In this document: positions 1-6,586 of the stretch, piece by piece
How positions within the stretch are numbered: position 1 is the stretch's first letter
Layout: each line of letters opens with the position of its first letter
NCBI RefSeq assembly: GCF_001426435.1
Contig: NZ_LMER01000004.1
Location: 1-34,815 of the forward strand
Reading direction: 5' to 3'
Source: Angustibacter sp. Root456
Lineage (GTDB): Bacteria > Actinomycetota > Actinomycetes > Actinomycetales > Angustibacteraceae
DNA: 34,815 nt
The notes under the pieces: generated by a model
The model's database searches: none
The model's input: only the letters and a program-made list of their open reading frames with translations
Told to the model about the DNA's origin: nothing
Made by a program: the position numbers and the translations under genes

Positions 1-61
1 CGTGGCCGAGGGGGGTCCATTTTCAGCCGACGCTCAAGGGTCAGTTTTCAGGCGTCGCCGA
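1..61. mobile_element. IS21-like element end (partial, at window edge)
   Basis: Two imperfect copies of a 20-bp unit lie at 13-32 and 38-57. They have the form GGGTCCATTTTCAGCCGACG and GGGTCAGTTTTCAGGCGTCG, match at 16 of 20 positions, are 25 bp apart and point the same way. Repeated end motifs containing GGGTCA-TTTTCA and ending near CGACA are, as I recall, typical of IS21-family (istA/istB) ends, where they are transposase binding sites. The transposase genes would lie left of the window, so this is an inference from the repeats only. It marks the start of a stretch of foreign-looking small genes. Confidence 0.45.
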
Positions 62-68
62 CACCAGT

Positions 69-102
69 ACCAACCCAGTAACCAACCCAGAAGACCAACC
101 CA
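69..102 (+). repeat. Three short direct repeats ACCAACCCA
   Basis: The 9-mer ACCAACCCA occurs at 69-77, 81-89 and 94-102, spaced 12 and 13 bp apart. The repeats sit directly between the IS-like end and the first small ORF. Roughly helical-turn spacing suggests a protein binding array, but nothing else supports that reading. Confidence 0.4.
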
Positions 103-119
103 CTAGGGCGGAAGACGAA

Positions 120-293
120 GTGACACCAGAACAGAAGGCCAAGCTTGACGAGGTGTGGAACGAGGCTGGGGCCAGCTTCGCCAGCGAGGCAGCGGCGAAG
201 GCAGCTCGTGGAGAACCGCTCAACTTCATCGAGCGCGAGGCGCTGGAGCAGCGAGAGCAGGCACTCTCGCTCGTGCCGAGCTTCGACGACTGA
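120..293 (+). CDS. Small acidic hypothetical protein (57 aa)
   Basis: A GTG start at 120 follows a purine-rich GGGCGGAAG stretch and opens a 57-codon frame ending in TGA at 291-293. The product begins MTPEQKAKLDEVW and ends LVPSFDD. It is highly charged, rich in Glu, Ala and Lys, has no Cys, and is probably mostly helical. I do not recognise the family. Small charged helical proteins of this kind are common in actinobacterial phages and integrative elements. The gene lies just inside the IS-like end and is followed by strong hairpins that could end its transcript. The function is unknown, and the call rests on composition and a plausible ribosome binding site. Confidence 0.5.
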   Translation: MTPEQKAKLDEVWNEAGASFASEAAAKAARGEPLNFIEREALEQREQALSLVPSFDD

Positions 294-303
294 GCCACGG
301 CCA

Positions 304-450
304 AGGGCAGCGGCGAAGGGATGAAGAGCTAGCAGGCTTCCTCTGTGGGGCCTTCGGCCCCCATCGCAGCTAGCCACTTGGGGCAAGCCCCTGTGAGGCC
401 TTCGGCCCCATTGCGCTGGCGAGACTCCCCTAGCCCTTCGCCGCTGCCCT
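304..450 (+). other. Structured noncoding region closed by a 17-bp perfect inverted repeat
   Basis: AGGGCAGCGGCGAAGGG at 304-320 is exactly complementary to 434-450, enclosing 113 nt. Inside are three further hairpins: GGGGCC-TTC-GGCCCC at 347-361, GGGGC-AA-GCCCC at 380-391, and GGCC-TTC-GGCC at 397-406. The first and third belong to an imperfect direct repeat of about 24 bp (from about 342 and about 391). No convincing ORF covers the stretch. It could be tandem terminators for the gene at 120-293, a small structured RNA, or a DNA-level element such as a transfer or replication site. The sequence shows the fold potential but not the function. Confidence 0.5.
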
Positions 451-798
451 CTAGGTCTGCCGCTGCCTCAACGTTTCGCCGCTGCCCAGGTGGGGCCGTC
501 CAGGCCCCCTAGTCCGCTTGCTCAGCCTGGGGGCCAGCTCGGCGCCCCCTCAGAGCTCGTGGGGAGTGGCTTTCAGGGCCTGATGGCCCTTGCCGGGTGT
601 TCTGTACCTGAGAGGGCAGAAACCCTCCTCAAACCCTGCCCACACACCTCTCAGCCCGTACTCAGCCGCTGAGGCTGTGTCAGCTCCAGTGCAGCACTAC
701 CCAGACAGCAACCACCCAGGCCCCTCGCCACGACGGCAGGGGCCTTCGTCATGCCCAGCCCTACCGAGGGCTCGGGCTTCACCAAGGAAGAAGATCAA
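451..798. other. Noncoding stretch with further short inverted motifs
   Basis: I see no credible gene here. Frames of 60 to 70 codons exist but have no ribosome binding site and low-complexity composition. The core GCCGCTGCC of the preceding stem recurs at 459-467 and, as TCGCCGCTGCC, at 476-486. The 3' end holds the terminator-like hairpin listed separately, followed by the ribosome binding site of the gene at 799. Confidence 0.45.
718..745 (+). terminator. Terminator-like hairpin upstream of the gene at 799
   Basis: AGGCCCCT at 718-725 pairs with AGGGGCCT at 738-745 around a 12-nt loop. The stem is 8 bp and GC-rich, and is followed by TCGTC rather than a T-run. It resembles phage and actinobacterial intergenic terminators and would insulate the gene at 799 from upstream transcription. 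Confidence 0.4.
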
Positions 799-1623
799 GT
801 GACGAACACCAGCACCACCAGCTCCAGCGCCGTCGAGCAAGCACCGACCATTGCCCCGGCTGTGGCTGAGCTCGTCCGTCGAGCCGCCCAGGGCAAGCTT
901 CTTTCCGTCGAGGTGGCACCGCCTGGCAAGGCTGCTCGCGCTCCGCGCTCGACCCCAGCGGCGAAGGTGCGGCTGAGCGAGTCCGGCGAGCGGCTGGACA
1001 CGATCAACGGGCTCGTGCACGGCACAGCCTCAGTGTTGATCTTCTCTCCGTCTGAGCGACCCTTCCGGCTGGACGCTCGACGGCTCACCAGCGGGCTCGG
1101 CTGGGTGCGGGAGGGCTTGGTCAGTCAGCCCAGCGGCGACGTTCGCAAGATCGAGCATGGCCCCGTGTCCGAGCGAGTCACCCGAGCTGGGCTCCTCCTC
1201 CAGTCCCACCTCTGGAGCGTCACCGCTGCCGCTCCCCTGCCGGTACTTGGCGCTGGCCCTGTCCCCCAGCACGCTCGCTCTGGCTTCGCCAGCACCTTTG
1301 CCGCCAAGTGCTGCCGTGGTGGCTCGCTGAACGTGTGGAGCACGGTCCACTCTCACAGCCTGAACGTGCGCCAGGAAGGCCAGCTAGTCACTCGCGAGCT
1401 GCTCGTGGTGCTCGACGTGAGGAACGGACGAGGGACCACGCTCGACCACGCGCTAGAGGTGGTGCGGGACCAGATCGAGAGCACCGCTGGCGAGGCCGTG
1501 GCCTACCTGGGGCGCTGCACTACGGCAGAGGCTGTGCTGCACGAGCCCCAGCCGACTGGCTCGCTCGTGGCCGCTCGCTTCACCTTCGACTCGCTGGCGC
1601 CTGTTAGGGCCACAGCGGCATGA
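799..1623 (+). CDS. Island protein of unknown function (274 aa)
   Basis: The start is GTG at 799, chosen because AAGGAAG at 784-790 sits 8 nt upstream; an in-frame ATG at 751 has no ribosome binding site. The first 20 residues are Ser/Thr-rich. Residues 20 to 60 hold a helical segment with basic patches. The C-terminal half contains a hydrophobic, strand-like segment (LLVVLDVRNG) and a helix (LDHALEVVRDQIES). No catalytic motif, signal peptide or membrane helix is evident, and I do not recognise the family. The gene overlaps the next by ATGA at 1620-1623, so the two are probably co-translated. Frequent GCT, CTC and CGA codons set it apart from the backbone genes, which fits acquired DNA. Confidence 0.55.
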   Translation: MTNTSTTSSSAVEQAPTIAPAVAELVRRAAQGKLLSVEVAPPGKAARAPRSTPAAKVRLSESGERLDTINGLVHGTASVLIFSPSERPFRLDARRLTSGLGWVREGLVSQPSGDVRKIEHGPVSERVTRAGLLLQSHLWSVTAAAPLPVLGAGPVPQHARSGFASTFAAKCCRGGSLNVWSTVHSHSLNVRQEGQLVTRELLVVLDVRNGRGTTLDHALEVVRDQIESTAGEAVAYLGRCTTAEAVLHEPQPTGSLVAARFTFDSLAPVRATAA

Positions 1624-1883
1624 GCACCACGACGGCAGCGGCGAGGAGTGAGGCTGTCTGTGAGCTGCTCGACTGCGAGGCTCCGGCCTACTGCCGTGAG
1701 CTGTGCGCTCGCCACTACGCCAGGCAGAGGCGGCACGGCTCGCCGCTGGCTCCGCGCGGATCGGGCAGGAGCAGGACGGAGCCCGCTGCTCTGAGTGCCA
1801 GGAGCGCATCGCTGACGACAGCAAGAGCCCTGCTCCTCTGTCGTGCTCGGCTTCCTGCCACTCTCGCCGCTGACGACGGCTGA
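1620..1883 (+). pseudogene. HNH-type zinc-finger protein remnant, frameshifted
   Basis: The frame opens at the ATGA overlap (1620). It encodes CELLDCEAPAYCRELCARHY followed by ARQRRHGSPL, the N-terminal zinc module (C-x4-C, then LCxxHYxRxRRHGxP) common in phage and homing HNH endonucleases. After about residue 45 the frame becomes low-complexity Arg/Ala/Ser and stops at 1881-1883. A different frame over 1757-1873 instead encodes CSECQERIADDSKSP followed by LSCSASCHSR, the expected second zinc pair (CxxC...CxxxC). This points to a lost or gained base near 1740-1757, or to recoding; no slippery heptamer is evident. As written the product is a broken 87-aa protein, and no HNH catalytic motif follows. 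Confidence 0.5.
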
Positions 1884-2015
1884 GCTCTCCATAGAGCGGC
1901 CCAGGACAAGCTCCAGTCCGTCGCGGTTACAACGTTGGCAGTCTGCTCGTACTCCCCACCCCAACCCCAGCGGCAACGTCGACTAGGCGCCCGAGAAGGA
2001 CTCAGGAGGGGTGAC

Positions 2016-2111
2016 TTGCCGAGTGATCGACCCATCTTGTGCCCCACCTGTGAGACACAGGTCGAACATGCAATCCTCAACCCAGCGTCGCGACCCCACG
2101 GCACGCCTTGA
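2016..2111 (+). CDS. Possible very small CxxC protein (31 aa)
   Basis: AGGAGGG at 2004-2010, among the best Shine-Dalgarno matches in the window, lies 5 nt before a TTG at 2016. The frame reads PSDRPILCPTCETQVEH and ends at TGA 2109-2111, giving 31 aa with one CPTC knuckle. Small CxxC proteins are frequent on actinobacterial integrative elements. The unusual start codon and short length keep confidence low. An overlapping GTG at 2011 in another frame would use the same site poorly. Confidence 0.3.
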   Translation: MPSDRPILCPTCETQVEHAILNPASRPHGTP

Positions 2112-2143
2112 GCAAAGGCCACCGAGGGTGGCCCGGACGGCCC

Positions 2144-2149
2144 TACCCT
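2144..2149 (+). promoter_or_regulatory. -10 element of a leaderless promoter for the gene at 2157
   Basis: TACCCT lies 7 nt upstream of the ATG at 2157, so transcription would begin at or very near the start codon. No ribosome binding site is present, which fits leaderless translation as is common in actinobacteria. No clear -35 box is visible. Confidence 0.45.
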
Positions 2150-2156
2150 TTCCCGC

Positions 2157-2426
2157 ATGAGTGAGGTGAACTCGGAACCGCGAGTGGACGTCGGCTGGTG
2201 CCACAGTTGCGGGACCCTTCAGCTAAAGGGAGAGATGCCTGTCCGAAGCCTCCCCTGGACGAATGGACCTGAGCCGGTCTGCATTGTCTGCGGTGACGAG
2301 CCGTGGAAGCTCGGCGTCTGGGACAAGGGAGATCACTTCCTGGCCTGTCCATGGGTCCACGCTGCTCGCGCAAGAACCGTCGACTGGGCGCCCAGTTTCA
2401 CGTGCGCGTGTCCAGGTGTCGGCTGA
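2157..2426 (+). CDS. Small cysteine-rich hypothetical protein (89 aa)
   Basis: The ATG at 2157 follows a TACCCT -10 box by 7 nt, consistent with a leaderless mRNA. The product has two CxxC pairs, CHSC near residues 15-18 and CIVC near 42-45, which could bind one zinc. A tryptophan-rich middle follows (PWTNG, EPWKLGVW). The C-terminal part holds three more cysteines, the last two as CAC. I do not recognise the family. It ends 2 bp before the lipoprotein gene at 2429, so the two probably share a transcript. Its role is unknown; a zinc-ribbon structural protein is the most that can be said. Confidence 0.5.
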   Translation: MSEVNSEPRVDVGWCHSCGTLQLKGEMPVRSLPWTNGPEPVCIVCGDEPWKLGVWDKGDHFLACPWVHAARARTVDWAPSFTCACPGVG

Positions 2427-2428
2427 CG

Positions 2429-2767
2429 ATGCGCGCTCTAGGCGTCGCGTCGGTTGGATTGATGCTTGCGGTGTCCGGGTGCGCCAGCGCTGCACCCACG
2501 AAGTCGACGGACGCCTGCACCGACCCCAAGGCAACGGCGCAGAGATACCTCGAAGCCGCCAACGAAGACCGATCTGCGATCGACCGGCATAGCCTTAACG
2601 GCAACCCGGCCAGTCCAGCCGACGTCATGCCGCTCCGTGATGCTCGGGCGGCCTGGCGCCACGACATGCGTCTGGCAGGGCAAGTGATCGTCGGCAACCC
2701 GACATGCTTCGACGCTCAAGCTCGGGCGCAAGCTCAGGAAATACTCGAACAACTACCAGCTGAATAG
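2429..2767 (+). CDS. Small secreted lipoprotein (112 aa)
   Basis: The ATG at 2429 begins MRALGVASVGLMLAVSGCAS, a lipoprotein signal peptide with lipobox AVSGC and the lipidated Cys at residue 18. An in-frame start further upstream would put the signal internally and is rejected. The mature part is short, polar and helical, with a cysteine (DACTD) that could pair with NPTCFD near residue 95. No enzyme motif is seen. An AGGTG site lies about 11 nt upstream, inside the end of the preceding gene, which it follows by 2 bp. It is probably anchored to the outer face of the membrane; the function is unknown. Confidence 0.65.
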   Translation: MRALGVASVGLMLAVSGCASAAPTKSTDACTDPKATAQRYLEAANEDRSAIDRHSLNGNPASPADVMPLRDARAAWRHDMRLAGQVIVGNPTCFDAQARAQAQEILEQLPAE

Positions 2768-2984
2768 CCGGACTGACTGCCTGAACCTTCGGATGTGTCC
2801 ATTATCTGCGGGCCAGAACGGACGCAGGATGAGGGCACTGTCGACCGCCTTCCGTTCTGCGAGAACGTGAACAGCCACCCTCCAGGTCCGCCGGGTGTCG
2901 ACACATCGACTTTCAAACCGTGGCAGGACCTCGCGCGCTAAGACGTGGCGGTCGACGCAAATCTCCCCCAAGGGTTCCCCCCCC
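2768..2984. other. Intergenic stretch with one inverted repeat
   Basis: CAGAACGGA at 2814-2822 is complementary to 2851-2859 with a 28-nt loop. It may be a weak terminator for the lipoprotein gene or an operator. I see nothing else here. Confidence 0.3.
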
Positions 2985-2990
2985 TATCCT
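2985..2990 (+). promoter_or_regulatory. -10 element of a leaderless promoter for the gene at 2997
   Basis: TATCCT is followed by 6 nt and then the ATG at 2997. No ribosome binding site precedes the start, and the sequence before the box is a run of C. This matches the spacing seen at other starts in the window. Confidence 0.45.
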
Positions 2991-2996
2991 TCTGGC

Positions 2997-3215
2997 ATGC
3001 CGGAGGAGCGCTGGGGCGAGAAGTGGCAAGTTGGTGACCGCGTAACAGTGTGGAACCACTACGAGGAGCCGAGCCGGCTACGGCACGGCGTCATAGTCAA
3101 CCGTTCTTGGGGCCGCGAGCGAGGCAAGCCGATCTACTGGTTCACCCTCCAACTGGAGGGGGTGGAGGGAACTTGGGTGTTTGGTCCGGGCGCGCTGCAA
3201 GTGCCGGAACCCTGA
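2997..3215 (+). CDS. Small hypothetical protein, beta-rich (72 aa)
   Basis: I placed the start at ATG 2997, directly behind a TATCCT -10 box; an upstream in-frame start would add 34 residues of unlikely composition. The product begins MPEERWGEKWQVGDRVTVWNHYEEP and contains alternating strands (RHGVIVNRSWG, YWFTLQLEGVEGTWVFGPGALQ). The pattern resembles a small SH3-like barrel of the kind that opens with WxVGDRVxV. There are no Cys residues or catalytic motifs. It is a stand-alone leaderless gene, and I cannot assign a function. Confidence 0.5.
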   Translation: MPEERWGEKWQVGDRVTVWNHYEEPSRLRHGVIVNRSWGRERGKPIYWFTLQLEGVEGTWVFGPGALQVPEP

Positions 3216-3367
3216 ACCTGTTCCCAGCCGCCGCGCATCCGACTGCCAGCCGCCGATAGGGCGGCCACCGATCGAGGGACGGCCCGCGCAGTTGCGCCGC
3301 CTCAGCGGCTTCCCGTGGCAGACTCCAGCGCGCCACAGCGCTCGGTAGATCGTCCCAGGGGGACAAC

Positions 3368-4624
3368 ATGGGAAAGCAATCTCGACGCCCGAACCGCCGC
3401 ACGCGTCCTGGGCGCCAACGCGGCGGCCCCACACCTTTGAACGTGGTGATCGCGACAGCGCCATACGCCGACTTCAATGGGCCGTCAATGGAGCGGGATC
3501 TCCTCCTTGTGCGATCGGCCATCTTGTATGCGGATACCGTTCAATTGGTCAGCCCGGGGGCGGCCATGTTGGCCAATGTAGCGACGCTCGCGAACGGGGA
3601 TGAGCGGAACCTTCTGGGCCTCCTTACGTCGCTGGACGACGGGACAATCGCTCACCTGGGTGCTAGTGAACTGCCTGAGAACTGGCGCGAAGTCCTCTCC
3701 AGAATGGCTGCGTTCGGTGACGAGGAATGGGACCTAGTGGAGTCGCTGGCAGGCCAACCAGTCCCCCAAGAGGCGCGGTCGGCGTCCAAAGAGTTTCGGG
3801 AACGGCTCAGGCAAGCTGCCTCTGAGATGCAACAGGTCGCAGCAGGCATGATCCAAGACTCGGGAGCCAACGAGCTCACCGCCGCGTTCGATGCGGGCCT
3901 TCTTACGCTGTCCCCGTCCGGCTTGGACAAGGGTGCGGATGCTGAGTCCTTCACTGCCGGGTACGTGGACATCCTTCGGGGCCTGCTCAGGAATACGTCC
4001 GCTCACCTCTTGTTCGACGAGCAGATTAGGGACCTCGTGAGGAGCCTCATCAACGAGGGGCAGGTCGAGCCTTCTACGTTGACCATGGTCCAGGCTGGCC
4101 GTGCGGCGATTGGGAGCGGCCTTGTGGCACGCCTTCCCGCGTTCCCCGGCGTCCCCTTGGATGAGCTCATCGACCTCCGTTCTGACCTCGACGATCCATT
4201 GTCGAGATACAGGCGGAGTGTGGCTCAGATGTCGGCGCAGATGAACGTCAGCGCGGTCAATCCGGAGTTGGAGGCCGAGATTGACGACCTCTGGACCGTC
4301 GAGGTCGATCCAACGCTGAGGGATTTGAGGGAGGGACTGGCAGAGCATGGGCTAGTCCGTGATGTCGCACGCTCGTTGGCCGAGGACGTGTCCAGCGTCG
4401 TGGCAGGGGCGACTGGCAGCACAATCACCCTGGGTTTCACTTCTCTGTCCCACCTGTCCGGATGGCTCCAGGTGGCGGGAGGGGCGCTACCTCTCGCGTC
4501 TGCCCTCGCTGGGAGCGCGATCAAGGGGATCCACGCCCGAGGCGATGGCCAACATGAAGTACAGCGTCACGACCTCTTCTACCTGGTCGAGCTGGGCCGC
4601 CGCCTTCAGCGCAATGGCGCATAA
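3368..4624 (+). CDS. Unknown 418-aa protein, operon partner of a K+ channel
   Basis: The ATG at 3368 follows a CCCAGGGGGACAAC ribosome binding region. A basic N-terminal tail (residues 1-20, RRPNRRTRPGRQRGG) precedes a strand (LNVVIATAPY) and the segment MERDLLLVRSAILYADTVQLVSPG. A helical middle (residues 100-300) is rich in Glu and Arg. A weakly hydrophobic stretch (about 350-390, VVAGATGSTITLGFTSLSHL and LPLASALAGSAIKGI) precedes the end HDLFYLVELGRRLQ. I do not recognise a named family. The layout, a first-strand plus 'which side am I on' motif and a terminal YLVELGRRL, recalls uncharacterised proteins of accessory regions. It ends 12 bp before the potassium channel gene, so both are probably translated together. 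Toxin, sensor and antiphage roles are all speculative. Confidence 0.6.
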   Translation: MGKQSRRPNRRTRPGRQRGGPTPLNVVIATAPYADFNGPSMERDLLLVRSAILYADTVQLVSPGAAMLANVATLANGDERNLLGLLTSLDDGTIAHLGASELPENWREVLSRMAAFGDEEWDLVESLAGQPVPQEARSASKEFRERLRQAASEMQQVAAGMIQDSGANELTAAFDAGLLTLSPSGLDKGADAESFTAGYVDILRGLLRNTSAHLLFDEQIRDLVRSLINEGQVEPSTLTMVQAGRAAIGSGLVARLPAFPGVPLDELIDLRSDLDDPLSRYRRSVAQMSAQMNVSAVNPELEAEIDDLWTVEVDPTLRDLREGLAEHGLVRDVARSLAEDVSSVVAGATGSTITLGFTSLSHLSGWLQVAGGALPLASALAGSAIKGIHARGDGQHEVQRHDLFYLVELGRRLQRNGA

Positions 4625-4636
4625 GGGGAGCCCCGG

Positions 4637-5392
4637 ATGAGCTACGCGCAGAAAGCGAAGCCGGATGTCGACCGACGCGCACCATGGGAAGCGGCTGCGG
4701 ACTGGCCGCTGACCCTTGCTGCTGTGGCCTTTCTCCTTGCCTACGCCTTGCCGATCCTGGACCCTGAGTTGTCCTCGCCCATGCTACGGCTGTGCCGACT
4801 GACGACCTGGCTCGCGTGGGCCTTGTTCGTCGTGGACTACCTGGCGCGGCTAGCGCTGAGCGGAGCGCGCTGGGAATTCGTTCGATCGCATCTTCTCGAC
4901 CTGGCCGTCATTGCACTGCCGCTGCTTCGGCCCCTGCGCCTACTGCGACTCGTGACTTTGCTGAGCGTCCTCAACCGGTACGCCGGAGCATCGCTGCGCG
5001 GTCGGGTCGCGGTGTACGTCGCTGGGTCTACCTCCCTCGTGCTACTCGTGGCATCGCTGGCGGTGCTCGACGCTGAGCGAGGACACGAGGGCAGCAGTAT
5101 CGAGACGTTCCCTGATGCCCTGTGGTGGGCCATGACGACGGTCACCACCGTTGGCTACGGCGACCGCTTCCCTGTCACCGGGACGGGCAGGCTGATTGCC
5201 GCTGGTCTGATGTTGGCGGGTATCGCCCTGCTCGGCGTGGTGACCGCCTCGCTGGCGTCCTGGCTGCTCGAACAGGTGCGCGAGGTGGAGGAGGAGAGCG
5301 AGGCTGCCACTCGTCGCGACGTCGCAGCTCTGACCGCCGAAGTGCGGGCACTGCGCCAAGCACTGGAGCACGTAACGGACCACGAGCGGTAG
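4637..5392 (+). CDS. Voltage-gated-type potassium channel (251 aa)
   Basis: AAGGGGAG at 4623-4630 precedes the ATG at 4637. The protein has the six-segment channel plan. S1 is about residues 24-41 and S2 about 54-73. The S3/S4 region is about 86-112, with only a few arginines (LRPLRLLRLV), so voltage sensing may be weak. S5 is about 122-144. The pore helix and selectivity filter TTVGYGD are at 170-176, and S6 about 185-211. A charged coiled coil (residues 212-250) could form the tetramer stalk. The filter makes K+ selectivity near certain. It follows the unknown 418-aa gene by 12 bp in an accessory island, which is unusual for a housekeeping channel and suggests a linked function. Confidence 0.88.
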   Translation: MSYAQKAKPDVDRRAPWEAAADWPLTLAAVAFLLAYALPILDPELSSPMLRLCRLTTWLAWALFVVDYLARLALSGARWEFVRSHLLDLAVIALPLLRPLRLLRLVTLLSVLNRYAGASLRGRVAVYVAGSTSLVLLVASLAVLDAERGHEGSSIETFPDALWWAMTTVTTVGYGDRFPVTGTGRLIAAGLMLAGIALLGVVTASLASWLLEQVREVEEESEAATRRDVAALTAEVRALRQALEHVTDHER

Positions 5393-5399
5393 GCCCATG

Positions 5400-5804
5400 T
5401 CACCGCCAAGCGTTCAGCCAGGCAGTCTCGGCGGCAGCCTCCGCCTCCTGCAACCGCGCTAGCTCCTGTATGGACTCCTCAGTGATGGTTCGGTTCGGAA
5501 GCCGGATGGGCTGGCTGGCATCGTCAATGGCGAAGAACTCCTCAATGCCCCTGCGGTGTGCTTCTACGGCGTCCGTGTACGCCTTGCAGAGCGTCCATCG
5601 CTCGACGTAGCGGGCGGCCTCCCCTGGCAGGTGCCAGGCGTCAGGGCCGCTCTGGCTCTCGGTCCACCATGCCGCCGAGAGCGGGGCTCCTGCCTTCGCT
5701 ACTTCTGTCGCTAGGTCCGTGGGCACGGGGCCGTAGGGGTCCGCCATGAGGGCTTCGCGAGTCTGGGGCTTGAGGTTGCTCCACCAGGAGTCAAGGTCAG
5801 TCAT
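5400..5804 (-). CDS. Hypothetical protein (134 aa)
   Basis: The start is taken at the ATG on the minus strand at 5804, giving MTDLDSWWSNLKPQTREAL. A longer in-frame extension begins at 5834 but its sequence (SPCLATVVG) is unlikely to be coding. The product is helical and acidic, with several Trp (WW at 7-8 and again in AAWWTESQ) and a C-terminal Glu/Ala-rich helix. There are no membrane segments and only one Cys. The 3' end lies 7 bp from the convergent channel gene, and the 5' end is 47 bp from the divergent gene at 5852. I do not recognise it; proteins with an N-terminal SWWxxL motif occur in actinobacterial mobile DNA. Confidence 0.5.
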   Translation of the reverse strand: MTDLDSWWSNLKPQTREALMADPYGPVPTDLATEVAKAGAPLSAAWWTESQSGPDAWHLPGEAARYVERWTLCKAYTDAVEAHRRGIEEFFAIDDASQPIRLPNRTITEESIQELARLQEAEAAAETAWLNAWR

Positions 5805-5851
5805 GCCGACGACGGTAGCCAGGCAGGGCGACACCCTCCCCTACTTGCCGC

Positions 5852-6586
5852 ATGTCCGGGCGTCCCCTCTGGAACGCTGTGGCCGTGCCAACGTCAATAG
5901 AGCTCGTGCGAGGAGTCGGAACCGCGCTCACTCTGGCAGGGGTCTTCCTGGTCGCACCCTCCGGCACAGTGCACGCCGTTCGGTCCTCTTGGACTTGGTT
6001 GCGCCGAGCGCCACGACGAGCTCGCGCGAGGATGGCGAGCACCTGGCTCAAGAAGGTGCCCTGGCTTGGCCGGTGGCTCAGTAGTGCGAGCGTTCGGATC
6101 GCTGGCATTAGCGCATCGGCGACGGTCACCATGTCCGCAAGCGGCTCCGTCTCCGTCGTGGTGGCATGGCTGCCGGACACAGAGCCGGTGCACGCGAGGG
6201 TTACCCAGCTCCAGCGCAAGCTCGACGACGTGCGAGCGGAAGTAGATAAGCTGCGAAAGGACCACCACGCCAAGTTGGACGAGCTGCGGGCAGAGCTGAA
6301 CGACAGGGCCGAGCGACTATCGGCCCAGGTGGAGGAGCTCCAACGGCGGCTCACTCAGGCCGAGGCTGAGGCTGCCGTAGTCGATGCCAACGCTCTGCCG
6401 TGGGTCTTCGGCGGAGTCCTGCTCCAGAGCTGGCCCAGTGTCGTCGCATGGCTGCCGGTGTGGCTGCTCTGGCCCGTGCTGCTTGGGCTCTGCGCGCTTG
6501 CTGCCCGGCAGACCGTGAGGGCTGTACGGCGCGAGGTGGAGAGAGCGGGGCTTGCGGAACCGGGAGGCGCTGCTCAAGCAGCCTGA
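5852..6586 (+). CDS. Membrane protein with central coiled coil (244 aa)
   Basis: The start is uncertain: ATG 5852 is used, with TACTTG at 5842-5847 as a possible -10 box; GTG 5885 is the alternative. The protein has a hydrophobic N-terminal segment (about 20-37), a basic stretch, a weakly hydrophobic middle (about 80-108, SVRIAGISASATVTMSAS), and a long charged coiled coil (about 117-172) of heptad-like repeats such as VDKLRKDHHAKLDELRAELN. A hydrophobic hairpin follows (about 180-217, WLPVWLLWPVLLGLCALAA), then a short cytoplasmic tail. No enzymatic motif is visible. It is the last island gene, and its 3' end overlaps the truncated SGNH hydrolase frame by 13 bp on the other strand. The function is unknown; a scaffold or stalk at the membrane is possible. 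Confidence 0.55.
   Translation: MSGRPLWNAVAVPTSIELVRGVGTALTLAGVFLVAPSGTVHAVRSSWTWLRRAPRRARARMASTWLKKVPWLGRWLSSASVRIAGISASATVTMSASGSVSVVVAWLPDTEPVHARVTQLQRKLDDVRAEVDKLRKDHHAKLDELRAELNDRAERLSAQVEELQRRLTQAEAEAAVVDANALPWVFGGVLLQSWPSVVAWLPVWLLWPVLLGLCALAARQTVRAVRREVERAGLAEPGGAAQAA

Noticed and set aside
490-802. Two plus-strand frames of 60 and 70 codons
   Set aside because: No ribosome binding site, Pro/Ser/Ala-rich composition, and they lie over hairpins.
2403-2767. Frameshift joining the CxxC gene at 2157 with the lipoprotein
   Set aside because: The lipoprotein has its own ATG and a complete signal peptide with a lipobox, so two separate genes fit better.
4637-5392. Frameshifted second channel subunit in the overlapping plus-strand frame at 5122-5610
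   Set aside because: That frame is Arg/Ser/Gly-rich with no membrane segments, so it is a shadow of the channel gene.
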